NCBI GenBank assembly: GCA_907165135.1
Contig: OU015568.1
Span: 13,896,501 to 13,960,500, forward strand
Origin: Oikopleura dioica
Lineage: Eukaryota; Chordata; Appendicularia; Copelata; Oikopleuridae
DNA length: 64,000 nucleotides
Direction: 5' to 3'
Both the position numbers and the translations under genes were made by a program. Positions 33,301-44,871 of the stretch are shown in pieces; within the stretch, counting starts at the first letter, position 1, and the number at the start of each line of letters is the position of its first letter. Below the pieces are notes generated by a model that made no database searches, was not told the DNA's origin, and saw nothing but the letters and a program-made list of their open reading frames with translations.

Positions 33301-35853
33301 GAAAATAAACTGCACCTAACTGTCAATGATCCAGCTCATGGAAGTCATCAGAAGACAATTAATGTAGATTGCAGGCAAGGTGATTGGAATACATACTCAG
33401 TTGAAGTTCGTCAGCTCGAAATCAATCCATCAGTACTCAAGTACGTTCTCAGCATCGACGACGAACAGATTCTTGAAGGTTTTTATGAGAAATCTGCAAC
33501 CTTGTCAGAAGGTGCTCTTCAAGTTTGGGCTGCCGATAATTTCTATGATGCAGCTACATCTTATGCAGTTCGAAATTTCTACTACCAAACTTTTGAAGAA
33601 GTGCCCGATATTGCTTGCGATGATGCTACTGATCCTTGTGATGAACTTGAAAACTGTAACACTATCGTTGACAGCTGTGCGGCTTCTCCACTAAGAGACA
33701 CACAAGTTTCAACCGTCAGCTCTTCTCTCAATTACAAGTTCTCTGCTGATGTTCTCTGCAGTCATGCTATCTCTCCTGATGGTCAGTACAAGAATATTCT
33801 TCACGTAACAGGTGGTGGCAATGTTGGAGAATCCGGGGATCGAACTTTCGGTATTTGGCGAACACCAAACGAAAACAAACTTCACCTCACCGTCGACGAC
33901 CCAGGAAAAGGTAGCCATCAAAGTACTGTCAATGTCGACTGCACTGATGGAGAGTGGAACACATACTCCGTTGAAGTTCGTCAGCTCGAAATTGACCCGT
34001 CTCTCGTCCAATATGTTCTCGCTGTTGACGGCGTCCAAGTCGACCAAGGAATCTACACCGCCGATAACGTCTTTACAGAGGGTGATCTGGAGGTTTTCAT
34101 TTCTGATGATTTCTATGATTCCGCAACACTTTATTCTGTTCGAAATTTCTATCATCAGACTTTCGATGAGCTCGAACCTCTTCCCTGCGATTCTACTGAT
34201 CCCTGTGATCTGCTTGATAAGTGTACTACAATCGTCGATAGCTGCGCAGTTTCTCCAGTCCGCAATACTGAAAAAGCTACTTTGACCGCTTCCCTAAATT
34301 ACAGAATCTCAGCAGATGTTCTCTGCAATAGCGTCTCAGAACTTGATGGGCAGTATAAGAACATTCTTCACGTCACTGGCGGAGGAAATGTTGGGGCAGC
34401 TGGAGATAGAACATTCGGAATCTGGCGACGACCTAATGAGCACAAGCTTCACCTTACTGTCAATGATCCAAACTCTGGAGGTCACCAGAAAACGAAAAAT
34501 GTTAACTGCATCAACGGAGAGTGGAACACCTATTCAGTCGAGGTTCGACAGGTTGAGGATGCCCCAGAGACACTTCGATACGTCCTTAGCGTTGATGGTA
34601 ATAAAATAATGGATGGAACTTACGAATCAAGCGGTGCCCTGAGTGAAGGAAATCTTCAAGCTTTCGTTGCTGACGAGTGGTACGGCGCTGCTACTCCTTA
34701 CTCTGTCCGAAATTTCTACTACCAAGACCTTACCTGCCCTAGTCCATGCGATGGTAAAGCCAATTGCGAGACTTTTGTCAATGAATGCGAAGTCTTCCCT
34801 GCACGAAATCAGCAGTTAGCAACAGTTGAAGCCGCTTTGAATTTTAAAGCTTCCGCTGAAGTTTACTGTGATCATGCCATGCCTCTCGATGGTCGATGGA
34901 AAAATGTTCTCCGCATTGGTGGTGGTGGCGATCTCGGCCGAATCGGAGATCGAGTATTCGCTATCTGGCGAAGACCAAATCAGAATAGGCTTTACATCTC
35001 CATCAACGATCCTACAAGGAGTCACATGGAGCGAGTAACTACTGCCGAGTGCATTCAGGGTGAATGGAACACCTATTCTGTTGAAGTTCGCCAACTCGAA
35101 TCAAACCCATCCATTCTCAAATATGTTCTCACCTTTGATGATGAAGAGATCTTTGAAGGATCTTACGATAAATCAGGCACCTTGTCCGAGGGCGCTCTTC
35201 AAGTTTCGGCTTCAGATGATTTCTACGAGTCAGCTTCAACCTATGCCGTTCGAAATTTCTACTACCAAACTTTTGATGAAGTTGCGGAAGTCGCTTGCAC
35301 AGATGGCACTGATCCTTGCGATGGACTCGAGAATTGTAACACTTTCGTTGATAGCTGTGCAGTCCGCCCATCAAGAAATAACCAGGTTTCCGCTGTCGCC
35401 CCTGCTACCAGCTACAAACTATCTGCAGATGTTCTTTGCAATAAGGACCTCTCTACCGATGGTCAGTGGAGAAACATTCTTCGTGTTGGTAATGGCAGTG
35501 GCGATCTCGGCGAGTCTGGCAATCGAGTATTCGCACTTTGGCGACGACCAAATCAAAACAGGATTTACATCTCTGTTGACAACCCAACTACAAGCCACCA
35601 TGAACATGTAACTACGTTCGCCTGTACCGACGGAGAGTGGAACACGTATTCTGTCGAAGTCAATCAGCGCGAATCAGATCCATCCGTAACCGAGTATTCT
35701 GTAACAGTCGATGGCGAGGAAGTCATTGCTGGATCCTACAGCACTAGCGATTTTTTCACTGACAGCGATCTTCAAGTTTTCATCTCTGACGATTACTATG
35801 AACCAGCTTCTGTTTACTCTGTCCGAAACTTCTTCTACCAGACTTTTGAATAA
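30320..35853 (+). CDS. Large secreted protein with eight tandem ~185-aa units, candidate house protein
   Basis: Three exons (30320-30372, 30517-31627, 31702-35853) join in frame to 1,771 aa. A short signal peptide (MKLSVAVLSAVYA) is followed by a charged coil-like region, a Cys-containing domain (about residues 210-330) and a Pro linker. Eight units follow, starting near 31366, 31975, 32520, 33058, 33615, 34185, 34735 and 35295. Each opens DPCDG-x3-C-x6-C, then has SADVLC, NILHVTGGGN, GDRTFGIWRRPNENKL, a Cys, GEWNTYSVEVRQL, a DG turn and ends VRNFYYQTF. The alternating-strand pattern suggests a LamG- or jelly-roll-like fold. Larvaceans secrete a filter house from Cys-rich repeated proteins (oikosins); this gene fits that type, but the name is inference. 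The whole 4.2-kb last exon is open, in contrast to the frame breaks elsewhere. Confidence 0.85.
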
Positions 35854-36236
35854 GCTGGACGTGATTTTACTGTACTGTACGTTTCAAATTCTCTATCTTT
35901 ATGATACTTTTATTATGAATAAATCAACAAATTTACCTTTTGATAGACTGAATCTTTCTGGCAATTGGGAACGTAGAAAGCAGCCAATAGGAGCTCTCGT
36001 AGAATCAAAAAGAGAAAAAAGGGTAAAAATGCTTTCTAGGGCAATTTTTCAGAGAGAAATTGTAACTCTTTCCTACCGAAGAATTTCAACGTGTTCAGTT
36101 CATTTTTCTTCTAGGCTTGCGAAGGTAAACAATTAATAATTGTCAATTATCTACCTAATTAAACGTAATAATCTGAAATTATTATTATATATTTTCAATA
36201 AGAAAGCGAATAGTTGAAAATAATTCACCTTACGAT
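35854..36236. other. Intergenic, no gene seen
   Basis: Contains 3' UTR of the repeat gene (ATGAATAAATC at about 35914) and the 5' flank of the next plus-strand gene. No coding feature. Confidence 0.4.
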
Positions 36237-37238
36237 ATGCTTAGACAGATTTTGCGGAATGCCACCATTCTTCAATTTGGGCCTCAACTTTCCTTCCATT
36301 CGAAAAGACGGCCGTTCCTATCGACCGAACGCTTGAACGCGCCGTCGAATCCAACCCAAAAATGACCCCTGAGAAGGTGGCGGATCAACTCGAAGCTGAG
36401 CCGATTATTCGCCCAAAACTTCAATTTCTTCAGCCGCTGATGTTCGCTGTCCTGTTTTATCTCTTTGCTGTCAGAATTCAACAACTCAAACATCTAAGCA
36501 GACTCGAACAAGAAAATCAAGAATTTAATGCACTGACAGGTTTGGAAACGAATAAATTCTGTATCTTTACCTTATTTAAAGACGACGAGAAACGATCTTT
36601 ATTCGAAACAGATGAAAACTACACTTTCTACCGAAGCATTTTGGATCTTTATTTTGGAACTTGCTTCACTGCTCTTGTTTTCTTTCGTCTTGCTGCTCTT
36701 AGGCGCTTCACAATTGCTAAGCAAGCCTGGTTCTGGTAGACCTAAAATTTATAAAGCAGTTTTCAGGTAATTCTTTTAGTGGAAAAACGGGAGTGACCAC
36801 AGTTCGAGTTCAATCAGTATCCATCGCTGGCAACGCACCAACTTACATCAACATCCCTCCCCATTCGACCGACTTCGTCATCACTGCCGACCTCAATGAG
36901 ATCCAAAATATTCCTGCTCTGAAGCAAGAGCCAGAAAATACTGTTGATAAGATTTTGCAAAAACTTATTCCAAACAACAAGGTTCCGTTTTTAAGATCGT
37001 GAGGATTCTAAACTGCTTTCAGATAAGCAGCTCTGCAATCGGAGACAATGGAGGACTAGCGCTAGTTTTTCCATCTTGCTATCTTGATATGGGCGCTGCT
37101 TTCGGCTCGTTGGAGAACTTGACAGTTATCATAAACGGGGAAGTGGCCCAGACGATGCATGAAAAGGCTACGGAAACTAAGCGTTTTTCTGAAACTGCGT
37201 TTGGTGCTAAATTTATTCGGGAGACAGCAAAACTGTGA
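36237..37238 (+). CDS. Probable mitochondrial two-TM protein with frame break after presequence
   Basis: An ATG at 36237 opens a basic, Ser/Leu-rich peptide (MLRQILRNATILQFGPQLSF) typical of a mitochondrial presequence, but that frame stops at 36363-36365. A second frame, shifted by -1, is already protein-like upstream of its ATG at 36362 (VPIDRTLERAVESNPK). It continues through two TM helices (FLQPLMFAVLFYLFAV and LYFGTCFTALVFFRLAAL), then RRFTIAKQAWF. After an intron near 36738-36780 comes a beta-rich domain ending at about 36987, and a last exon to 37238. The plan (presequence, two helices, compact C-terminal domain) resembles TMEM70/186/223 respiratory-complex assembly factors; this is only a layout match. 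The stop and ATG overlap as ATGA, so an upstream-ORF arrangement is the alternative to a missing base. Confidence 0.5.
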
Positions 37239-37574
37239 CTAAAATAGTAATAAAGCGTTTATTTCGTCAATGAAAACAGTCAAATTCGTCATATTTACAA
37301 AAATAGCAGTCGATTTTTATCAAATCTTTGTTTTTCCAGGACATTTCACAATTTGTCCTCTTCGTTGTTCTCCATTTGAATACCTATTTACAGGGCGATA
37401 TATAAAAAAACTCAAGATTCTGGTTATGAGATCGTTAGTAGTGTTAAATTTAAATAAGTGATAATATCAAGTCCATTGACGGCAGGCCATTTGCAATCTT
37501 CAGTGATAGTTATTCTTTTTTAAATTTAAAAACTCATTTGTTGAAGACAACCGGCATAAAAATACTTTAAAAAG
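37239..37574. other. Intergenic between convergent genes
   Basis: 3' flanks of two convergent genes. Only AT-rich sequence is seen. Confidence 0.4.
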
Positions 37575-39453
37575 TTAAGACTCGCAGGTCGGAACAGGAT
37601 TCGACCACTTGCATTTGTTCCCTCTTTTGTTGCAAGAGCAATAGATGGAACTAGCGCCATCGAGTTTCAGTCCCTTTTGCACCTAAAACGGCAACTATCG
37701 CCAGCATTTTGTCCTGTGCAATTGGCACTCTCGAGCCCGGCGGATCGTTCAATCGCATCGCAAGACGTCACTTTTTGGGGTCGGCCAGGCATACTCAAGC
37801 TCCTTGCTTGTAGTAATCCAGTACCTGGTCTGTTTTTTCTGTTGGGTCTCCCCGAGCGAGCCGTGATGAGAGACTCACTCTGTCGCATCCTAAAAATATT
37901 TTAGATGTGTGCCAAAATGGCAATAGAAAAACCTGTAAAGTGTGATTTCTTGTTCTTTTCCTCCAAGTGCCTGTCTAGCGAACTCAATTTGACGGCGAGG
38001 ATCGCCTATATTCGCCCATGTGTCGTAAACGCCGAACGCGCGTAAAACTCCCTCGTCAGGCTCGCAGTTGACTTTGTCATCATTGCGCCAGAAGCAGTTA
38101 TCTTTTCGGCAGAAGCACTCTTTCTCCGAACGCCCGGTTGTTAATCTTTGCGGGTTCTTTAATACTTTTCTATCGACTACAATCTGTCAGAGAACAACTT
38201 ATCGAACCCTTCCTGTAACCGGGAAAACATGTGAGATCACAGACTTCTTCTTTCAAGAAAATACTCACCCCATCAACAGTGATCGCCATGTCGCAAGTAA
38301 AAAAGCCTGGATAGCTGTCAATAGCGGATCCTCTTGGGTCGGAACAAGTTCCAATGTCGTAGCCAGCTTGGTGCTCTTCGAAATCCGCTGAAAGATCCAG
38401 GCAAACGAAATCGAGTGGGTTTTTGCGCCATTGGTACACTCCGCGTGATACTTCTCCGCATTTTAGTCGCTAATTACATTCAGGCTCATTTACTTTCACA
38501 AAAAAACTTACATTTTTATCGCCGTATCCAGCCTCCAAGAATCCCTCAGAACAGGTCAATTTGCAAATTGTGTCCTCTCTGGTTCCTTGAGTGCAGAGAA
38601 AGTTTCCATTTTCAGGTTGAACGAGATCTGGACAGAAGTTGAATTCAGTAACCGTGTTGTCAAATGCGTTGTATGTTTCTCTTTGAATTGGGACGCATTG
38701 TGGGAAGATCGCTGAGGCATCTCTGAAGATATTCGTGTTCCAACCGGTGGAAGACTGTGTGAACGATCTTGGAGCGATTCCGACTGGCTGACGTCCAAGG
38801 ACAAAAGCCGATCGCTGACGCAGGGCGAGCTCTAGCACTGCTCCTCGCTGACTCCAAAGGCAATCCTCGCCCTGGCAGTCGCAGTCGTATTGAATAGCAC
38901 GCAAATTTGTCTCTGTCAAAGCGTAACCGTCATTGCAGGTGCTATAGCAAACATCGCCGTCTTGGGAGTCAGCGCGAGTCCGTTCACAGACCCATTTTCC
39001 ATTTTCAATGTCTGGCAAAGTCGGGCAAATCGGAACAGTTAGGCCCGACTTTATCGTGCAGGCATCAAAAGCTTCGCCATCCCAAGTACACTGCTTTGGA
39101 AATTCGATTGGGCCAAATGTTGTGAAGCAATTGCATTTCCGCGAGACCTCACCGACTGAATTCTCGAAGTTTTCAAGGCAACTCAAGGTGCAAACAGAGT
39201 TGTGCTCTAGTTTGTCTTCTGTGTCGTCGCATTTGTACTCGGCATTTTCAACATGTGGGAAAGCAGGGCAGATTGTTGTCGGCGATCTTTGAATGTAAGT
39301 ACTCGACGCTGCATACTCGCCTTTATCAGGTTCAATCAAGTCACCAAGCTCAATTATTGAGAATTGATTTAGAAGTCACGTGAAACGTGAACCTTTTCCT
39401 GAGATAGCTGACGCCTTCCCAAGTACAGTTACGACCAGCGGGAATTTTTTCAT
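37575..39453 (-). CDS. Secreted Cys-rich protein with sushi (CCP)-like repeats
   Basis: The likely start is the ATG at 39453, encoding a signal peptide (MKKFPLVVTVLGKASA). A long open exon (38470-39339) carries three CCP-like units: CPAFPHVENAEYKC, CPTLPDIENGKWVC and CPDLVQPENGNFLC, each with C-x3-C and a Gly-rich turn. A further unit (38170-38440) and a final one (37575-37890) follow, the latter ending in C-x-W-S-N-P-V-P-T-C as in sushi domains. Sushi modules mediate protein-protein contacts in extracellular matrix and complement. In the last unit the frame shifts by one base after SCRFRCK, at a run of four A; one extra A would restore the conserved pattern. The exon 1 to exon 2 junction appears to need a GG-AG intron. 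A house or matrix protein is plausible. Confidence 0.7.
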
Positions 39454-39909
39454 TCTCCTCTGTTGATCTCTTTATTCCTCCTCTTGTTCTTGAAGTAGTC
39501 TTCGACTTTTCGAGAAAAGGGTTTTTTGAAAAAATGAGATCTGTGATAATTGCTCGTTCTGGATCTGATAAGGTATTTAAGAGTATTACGCCACCTAGAA
39601 GTTGATAGCTAGTTCTAAATCAGCGCAATAATATAATCTGCGTGGCAGGATCGCCGTCGCTGACGAAGAAAAATATAGTAGCGCGAGGAACGGTCGGACA
39701 AATAAGCGAAGACGACGCGCAGGGGAAAGTGAACGAAAATCATTTCTAATTCGTAGACTTCTTGAATCAGTGATTTCACGACTTTGATCAACGCAGACTT
39801 CGAAATTTATCGTGTCATCGAACACGTTTTTGTGGAAACTTGTCAAAACAGAAGAATGATTTAAAATCCAGGGCTTCAAGTTTTGAATAGAAGGTCATTT
39901 ATTTTTACG
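39454..39909. other. Intergenic, no gene seen
   Basis: Spacer between two minus-strand genes. An open frame at 39595-39879 has no protein-like features. Confidence 0.4.
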
Positions 39910-42498
39910 CTAACGGTAGGAAGTGTATCTTCTTGAAGAAGAAAAGGAAGAAGACGGCGTGTAACTGCTTGTCGTAGATGATGAATATGGCCTCGAAGAG
40001 TAGGATCCAGTTGAAGAGGATGACAAAGGCGTCTGGCTTTTGTATGAGGAGTAGCTCGAATAAGAAGAAGGAGTGTAGGATGAACTGTATCGTGAAGAAC
40101 TGGAGCTGAGACTGTCGAACGTGCTGTTATTGTTGCTCCGCCCAATCGAGCTTGTGTAACCTCGAGAGTAAGCACCAGAAGTCGAAGAACTCGTAGTGCT
40201 TCTATACTTGGGTGTATATGTGGAAAATCTGTCTTGGTCGGTGAATGAAGATCTAGGTCGGTAACTGACGCTTTCATCCCTTCAAGAATAGTTAGAACGC
40301 ATAAAAATGCGCAGCGAAAACCTGCTTTTCAGTAACGACTCTCGCGCATCCTTTGCTCTTTTCTCAGATTCTGCACACTTTTCATCAATTTCTTTCAGTC
40401 TTTCGCTTAATTTTTTTCTCTGCCTTGTTCTGAACATACTGGCTGATCTTGTTGAAAGACCCATCTTTTCGAATAGCTTTAGTTGATCCTTCTTTTCTAA
40501 GTGAAGAAAGTCCATTTCTTCAACCAGTCCCTTTTCAGTGCTAAAATTTTTGGCGTCAAAAGCCGTTAGAAATGTCCAGCTTACTTGAAGAGAAGAATAG
40601 AATTGTCAATACATGTTAGGTTCGGGGTGCGAGCATCCTCCAAAAATGCGATGCTTTCGATGTTCAGCTTGTCCTCGTTTCGGTAATGAAGAAGTTCCTT
40701 GAAGGAAAGCGACACCAGTCGAACTGGCTCATCTTTTGCAGAGAAGCCGAGAATGACGCTATCCTGCGCTTAAAAGTTTTCCATGATGCTGAAAAGGAGG
40801 CCTTACGTTAGTCACATGTCCTTTAACGTCAGAAATTTGAAGTTTTTCGCCTTGACTGTCTATCGGGCGTATGCGGTTGCAAAAGTAGACTTTTTCGAAT
40901 TCGACTTCGCAGAAGAATTTGACGACGCGGTAAACTTCGATAATTTTATGTACAACGATAAGAAACTGCTCTTCATTGAACATAAACCATTTCGACCAAA
41001 CTGGAACTTTGGGGTCATTATCTTCGATCTGGATTTCTGATATTTCAGCGCCAGTTTTTGTCGAATAAACCCACAACTCTCTATTCCTGTCGCGCAAGTT
41101 GTTACCGACGGTGTTCCATTCAACAACTGCGTATTCGCCAAACACGTTTATATTCGGCTTCCAAGTGAACATGCCAAAGTTCATCGGCTCGAATTCAAAT
41201 TCGTAGAAAAACTCGTGTTCGCCAAACTCAGCATCAAAAAGGGGCCGTTCCAAAGCATCAGAGAGATTGTAACTGACGATTTGATCATTCGAGTTTGCGC
41301 TAAGATGAAATTTTATGACGACTTTGAGATTAGTTATGTAACATAACTTATGTTCACCTGATAAAAAGCTGATTAGGATTAGATGGGTTGAGATGAAGTT
41401 CGCCTGAAGGAAGAATTTGCTGTGAAAGAGTTTCCATGTGATATGTTCAATAGCCTATTGACAATAGGAAAAAAAATATCAAGTCTTTTCCTGAAGCTCG
41501 CTCTCATAGTTGAAGATCTTGGTGCTCCAGGTGTTCCCTGACCAAATAGAACTACACGAGAATTATCATCTGTCTCATATAATTTCTAGCGCTAGAAAAC
41601 ATTCGTTTTAAATAATCCCCTTTTCAAATGATAAAAGACTCAGTAGCGACCACGCCAAGCCAAACTGTGAAAGAAGCCCTCTCGTAAGCACAAAACTGCT
41701 CTCTTCATACGCAAGTTTTTAAACTTGAACACGTTTGCCGAAAAGAAGATCTTGCATAATTTCCTAAGCGTCCACGTTCCGGTGTCAATTACAGAGATCC
41801 AACCATAAGGCTCCAGAACGACAAGTTTATCTTCGAAAATCGTGTAGTGCTGATAATGATATTTTGCAGGCATTTCTTTATCAAGGCTTTAAATCAATAT
41901 AAACATTGCTTTTTGAAAACAACCGAAACACTTCTTCAAAAGGCTAAGAAAGCCTACCCTAATTGCTCATCAATGCTGGTAATATCCTTGATTCTGTGAA
42001 TTTTCCGCTGAAAATTGCCTTTCTTTGTTTTTATTCCAGCTTTTCGCTTTTCTCAGATGTTATTACGCCCTAACGCGAGCTGTCTCTTCCGAGAATTAAT
42101 GAAAATGAAATTTTAAAGCAGTTCTTTTCAACTAAAAACATGAGGGAAAAGGGTAAATCTGTTCCTGTTGTCGATAGAGGAAGCGAGAAATAGAGTCTGT
42201 GACGGTCATAAACTTATTTGAGCAAAATCGTAATTCTTTTAAAAATTTCTTAATCGGCGAATTTCATAAAATAGGAACCTTTGTCGATTTGATCCTCGAA
42301 ATCATCGTTGACAATTGACTCATCTTCTTCTTGCGAAAGAGAAAAGGGGAGAAGTTCGAAGTTTTCGACGAGACTTCGATGATGACGAGATGTGTGTGCT
42401 AAGCTCAAGATATCCTTTGGTTTTAACGTCCAAAATATTTCTTCTATGATGTGATCGAGATTTCTCTCAGCAATTTTTGAAATAATATCATTCATGCT
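39910..42498 (-). CDS. F-box protein with propeller-like middle and Ser/Tyr-rich tail
   Basis: The chosen start is the ATG at 42496-42498 just after a possible acceptor; an ATG at 42583-42585 is the alternative. The N-terminus is an F-box (DHIIEEIFWTLKPKDILSLA), which binds SKP1 in SCF ubiquitin ligases. Several short exons (41640-41875 and others, 40800-41320) carry repeated W and hydrophobic beta motifs such as LVVLEPYGWISVIDTG, SIWSGNTWSTKIFNY and NRELWVYSTKTGAEI, in keeping with a degenerate WD-type propeller for substrate binding. A coiled-coil exon follows (RTRQRKKLSERLKEIDEK). The last exon is about 125 residues of Ser, Tyr and Thr with few charges (SSSYTPSSYSSYSSY). Joins from the coiled coil to the tail are in frame. 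A tail like this on an F-box protein is unusual; two fused genes cannot be fully excluded. Confidence 0.65.
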
Positions 42499-42857
42499 AT
42501 TTTTTCTCAAGAATAGATTTTTCCCAAAATAGGCAACACACCTACACGGGTTCACACGCGTCAGCTGTGATCCAGACTTGATCATCCAGAAGACTCTCCA
42601 ACATTGGAGAATAAACGAGCTTTGGCATAAGCAAAATTAAGATGCAGTTGAAAAGCTCAGTAAGAAAATCGCGTGCAGTATCCTATTAACTTACTGTAAT
42701 TGAACTTCACTTGGTGTCTTGTTATGCAATTTTATTTCGTTTTAATCAGACCCCAAAACGTCAAATGCGGTCGCAACCTTATTTTCCCTTGAATCGCTGC
42801 ATAAAAGAACCATTAACGCTGTTCTCTACTGCAGAATAGAATAGAGTCTTTTTCACC

Positions 42858-44801
42858 ATGGGTGAGGACAAAAAAGAAGACTTTTTTGATATAAGTGGGA
42901 GCTCGTGCGGCTGGTTAAAGTATATTTTTGCGAATAAGATCAGTATTCCGAGAAGGCTTATGTGGGCGATGGTTTTCATAAGTGGCAATTATGTCGCTTT
43001 CTACCACATCTGGCGAATCGGAGTCAAATACTATCAGGTTCGATTATTGTTGTAACTACTCTAGTAAATGTTCAGTACCCACATTCAATAAAAGATCGAG
43101 CAAAATACGAAGTCGACTCTTTTCCCGTGATAACTGTTTGTCTAAACTCCATGCACTCGCGAAAAAAATTGATGAAACTTCACCCAGAGTTGGGAATTCA
43201 ACATCGTGGTAATGAGATCAAAGACAATTGCTCCCTCTGGGATTTCTACGGGCACAACCACGACGGGTACAAACATGATCTGTCGCTTTTTGACCACATC
43301 GATCTTGAAACTTTCTACAACGAAACCTATTCTGCCTTTCTTATGATCTCATGCAAGTACAAAAAAGACGACTGCACCAAGTGGTGGAAGGTAAACGAAG
43401 CATTCGATCATCTTTTAAAATTTTCTAGCGTACATTGACTCTGTATGGAAACTGTCAAGTTCTGGATCTTGCCGCCGTGCCGGACATAAAGTCGAAATCG
43501 CCCGATGGATTTCGTTCATTGCAGATGGTTCTAGCGTACAATCAAAGTGACTGGACATATGGTTGGAACTCGTTCATGGATGGATTCTCAATATTTTACA
43601 ACCCAGAAGGAGAGACTGTTCTCGATCCCATGAGAAGGTAATTCTTGATAAGAATGTTTAGGATATTCAATTTACTAGCATTACCGTCAATTCCCGAATC
43701 GTTCCAATCATGTTTCTCCAGCAACATCGTAACATCAAACTTGGGCAGCCCTACACCGAGTGCATCAAAAACGGATCTCTTGCCTATTTCGACCACTACA
43801 GCAAATATAATTGCAACTACGAGTGCTTGATCAAAGAAGTCTACAAAAAGTGCAGATGTTGGGTTCCATATTTTCCGAAGACTACTGACTATCCTGTTTG
43901 TATGTACCACGAGCACACGAGATGCGTCGCACATATTCTCAAGGAGTTCATGTATTCAAACTGCACTTGCCCGGTTCCTTGCTCGGAGCTCTTTTATAAG
44001 AAAACAGTTTATTACACTGAGATGCATCAGAACTTCCGGAATAAAACAGCGGAAATGCTCAAACGATTCCCAGATATTGCGTTGGCTTCAGTACGAATCT
44101 CGCTTCCAGAAAACTACGAAATGCAACACGAAGAACAAGCTGACTACGAAATAAGCCAGCTTTTCTCAGGTCTAAACTATTTTCATTTAGACATTGAATT
44201 TTGACTTTAGATGTTGGTGGAGCAATGAGCCTCATTCTTGGGATTTCTCTTGTATCCCTTCTCGAGCTTTGTGAGCTCTTCTGCATTGGATCCCGAATGG
44301 GCTGGTTGAATAGAAAATTAATCGCCGCCAAGTCAAGAAGTAGCTTCCAACAAATCGGTCCCGCAATGGTCGGTCTTGCAAACTCGATGAAAGGCTCCGT
44401 TGGTATTATTGCAAACTCGGATGCGAGAGGTAATGAGTTACCTGAAGCGCGTACTTAAATACTACCTACTTCAAGACTGTCCTTCAAAAACGAATTTACC
44501 TGAGAATTCGGAAATTAATAGAAGCAAAAAGGACACGTTTGGTAAAAAATTTATAAAGATAAATCATCGTAGACAAAAATTCAGTTGAAATAAAAGAAGA
44601 ATCGGACAATGAAACAGTGTTGTCACCGGACTCCCCATATCTAAGGTAAATATTAAAAATCTTGCAGCATTTTTTCCGTCTTTCAGATTTTTCAAAAGAG
44701 TTTATCCGATGAATAATGATGGTTTCATTTTCTCAAACTCCAGCCTGGAAGAACCTGAGTATTTTTATGTCCCAAAAGAAAACTCCCGAAAAACGAACTA
44801 G
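42858..44801 (+). CDS. DEG/ENaC-family cation channel subunit
   Basis: Seven or so exons. The first carries TM1 (RLMWAMVFISGNYVAFYHIW) and ends YYQ, spliced by a 38-base intron to YPHSIKDRAKYEVDSFPVITVC, the conserved FPxVT-C start of the ectodomain. YGNCQVLD matches the family GNC motif. A Cys-rich block follows (YNCNYECLIKEVYKKCRC, CTCPVPC). TM2 reads DVGGAMSLILGISLVSLLEL, containing the G-x-S selectivity filter (GIS). The cytoplasmic tail is split over three more exons. These channels are amiloride-sensitive sodium channels gated by acid, peptides or force (ASIC, ENaC, degenerin); the subtype cannot be assigned. The gene converges with the SGLT gene, only 70 bases apart at the 3' ends. Confidence 0.88.
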
Positions 44802-44871
44802 TCCGTCAAACGGATACGATGTGCGATATAAACGTTACTGTTGTGAAAAAACTATCTTTTATTCAAATAAT

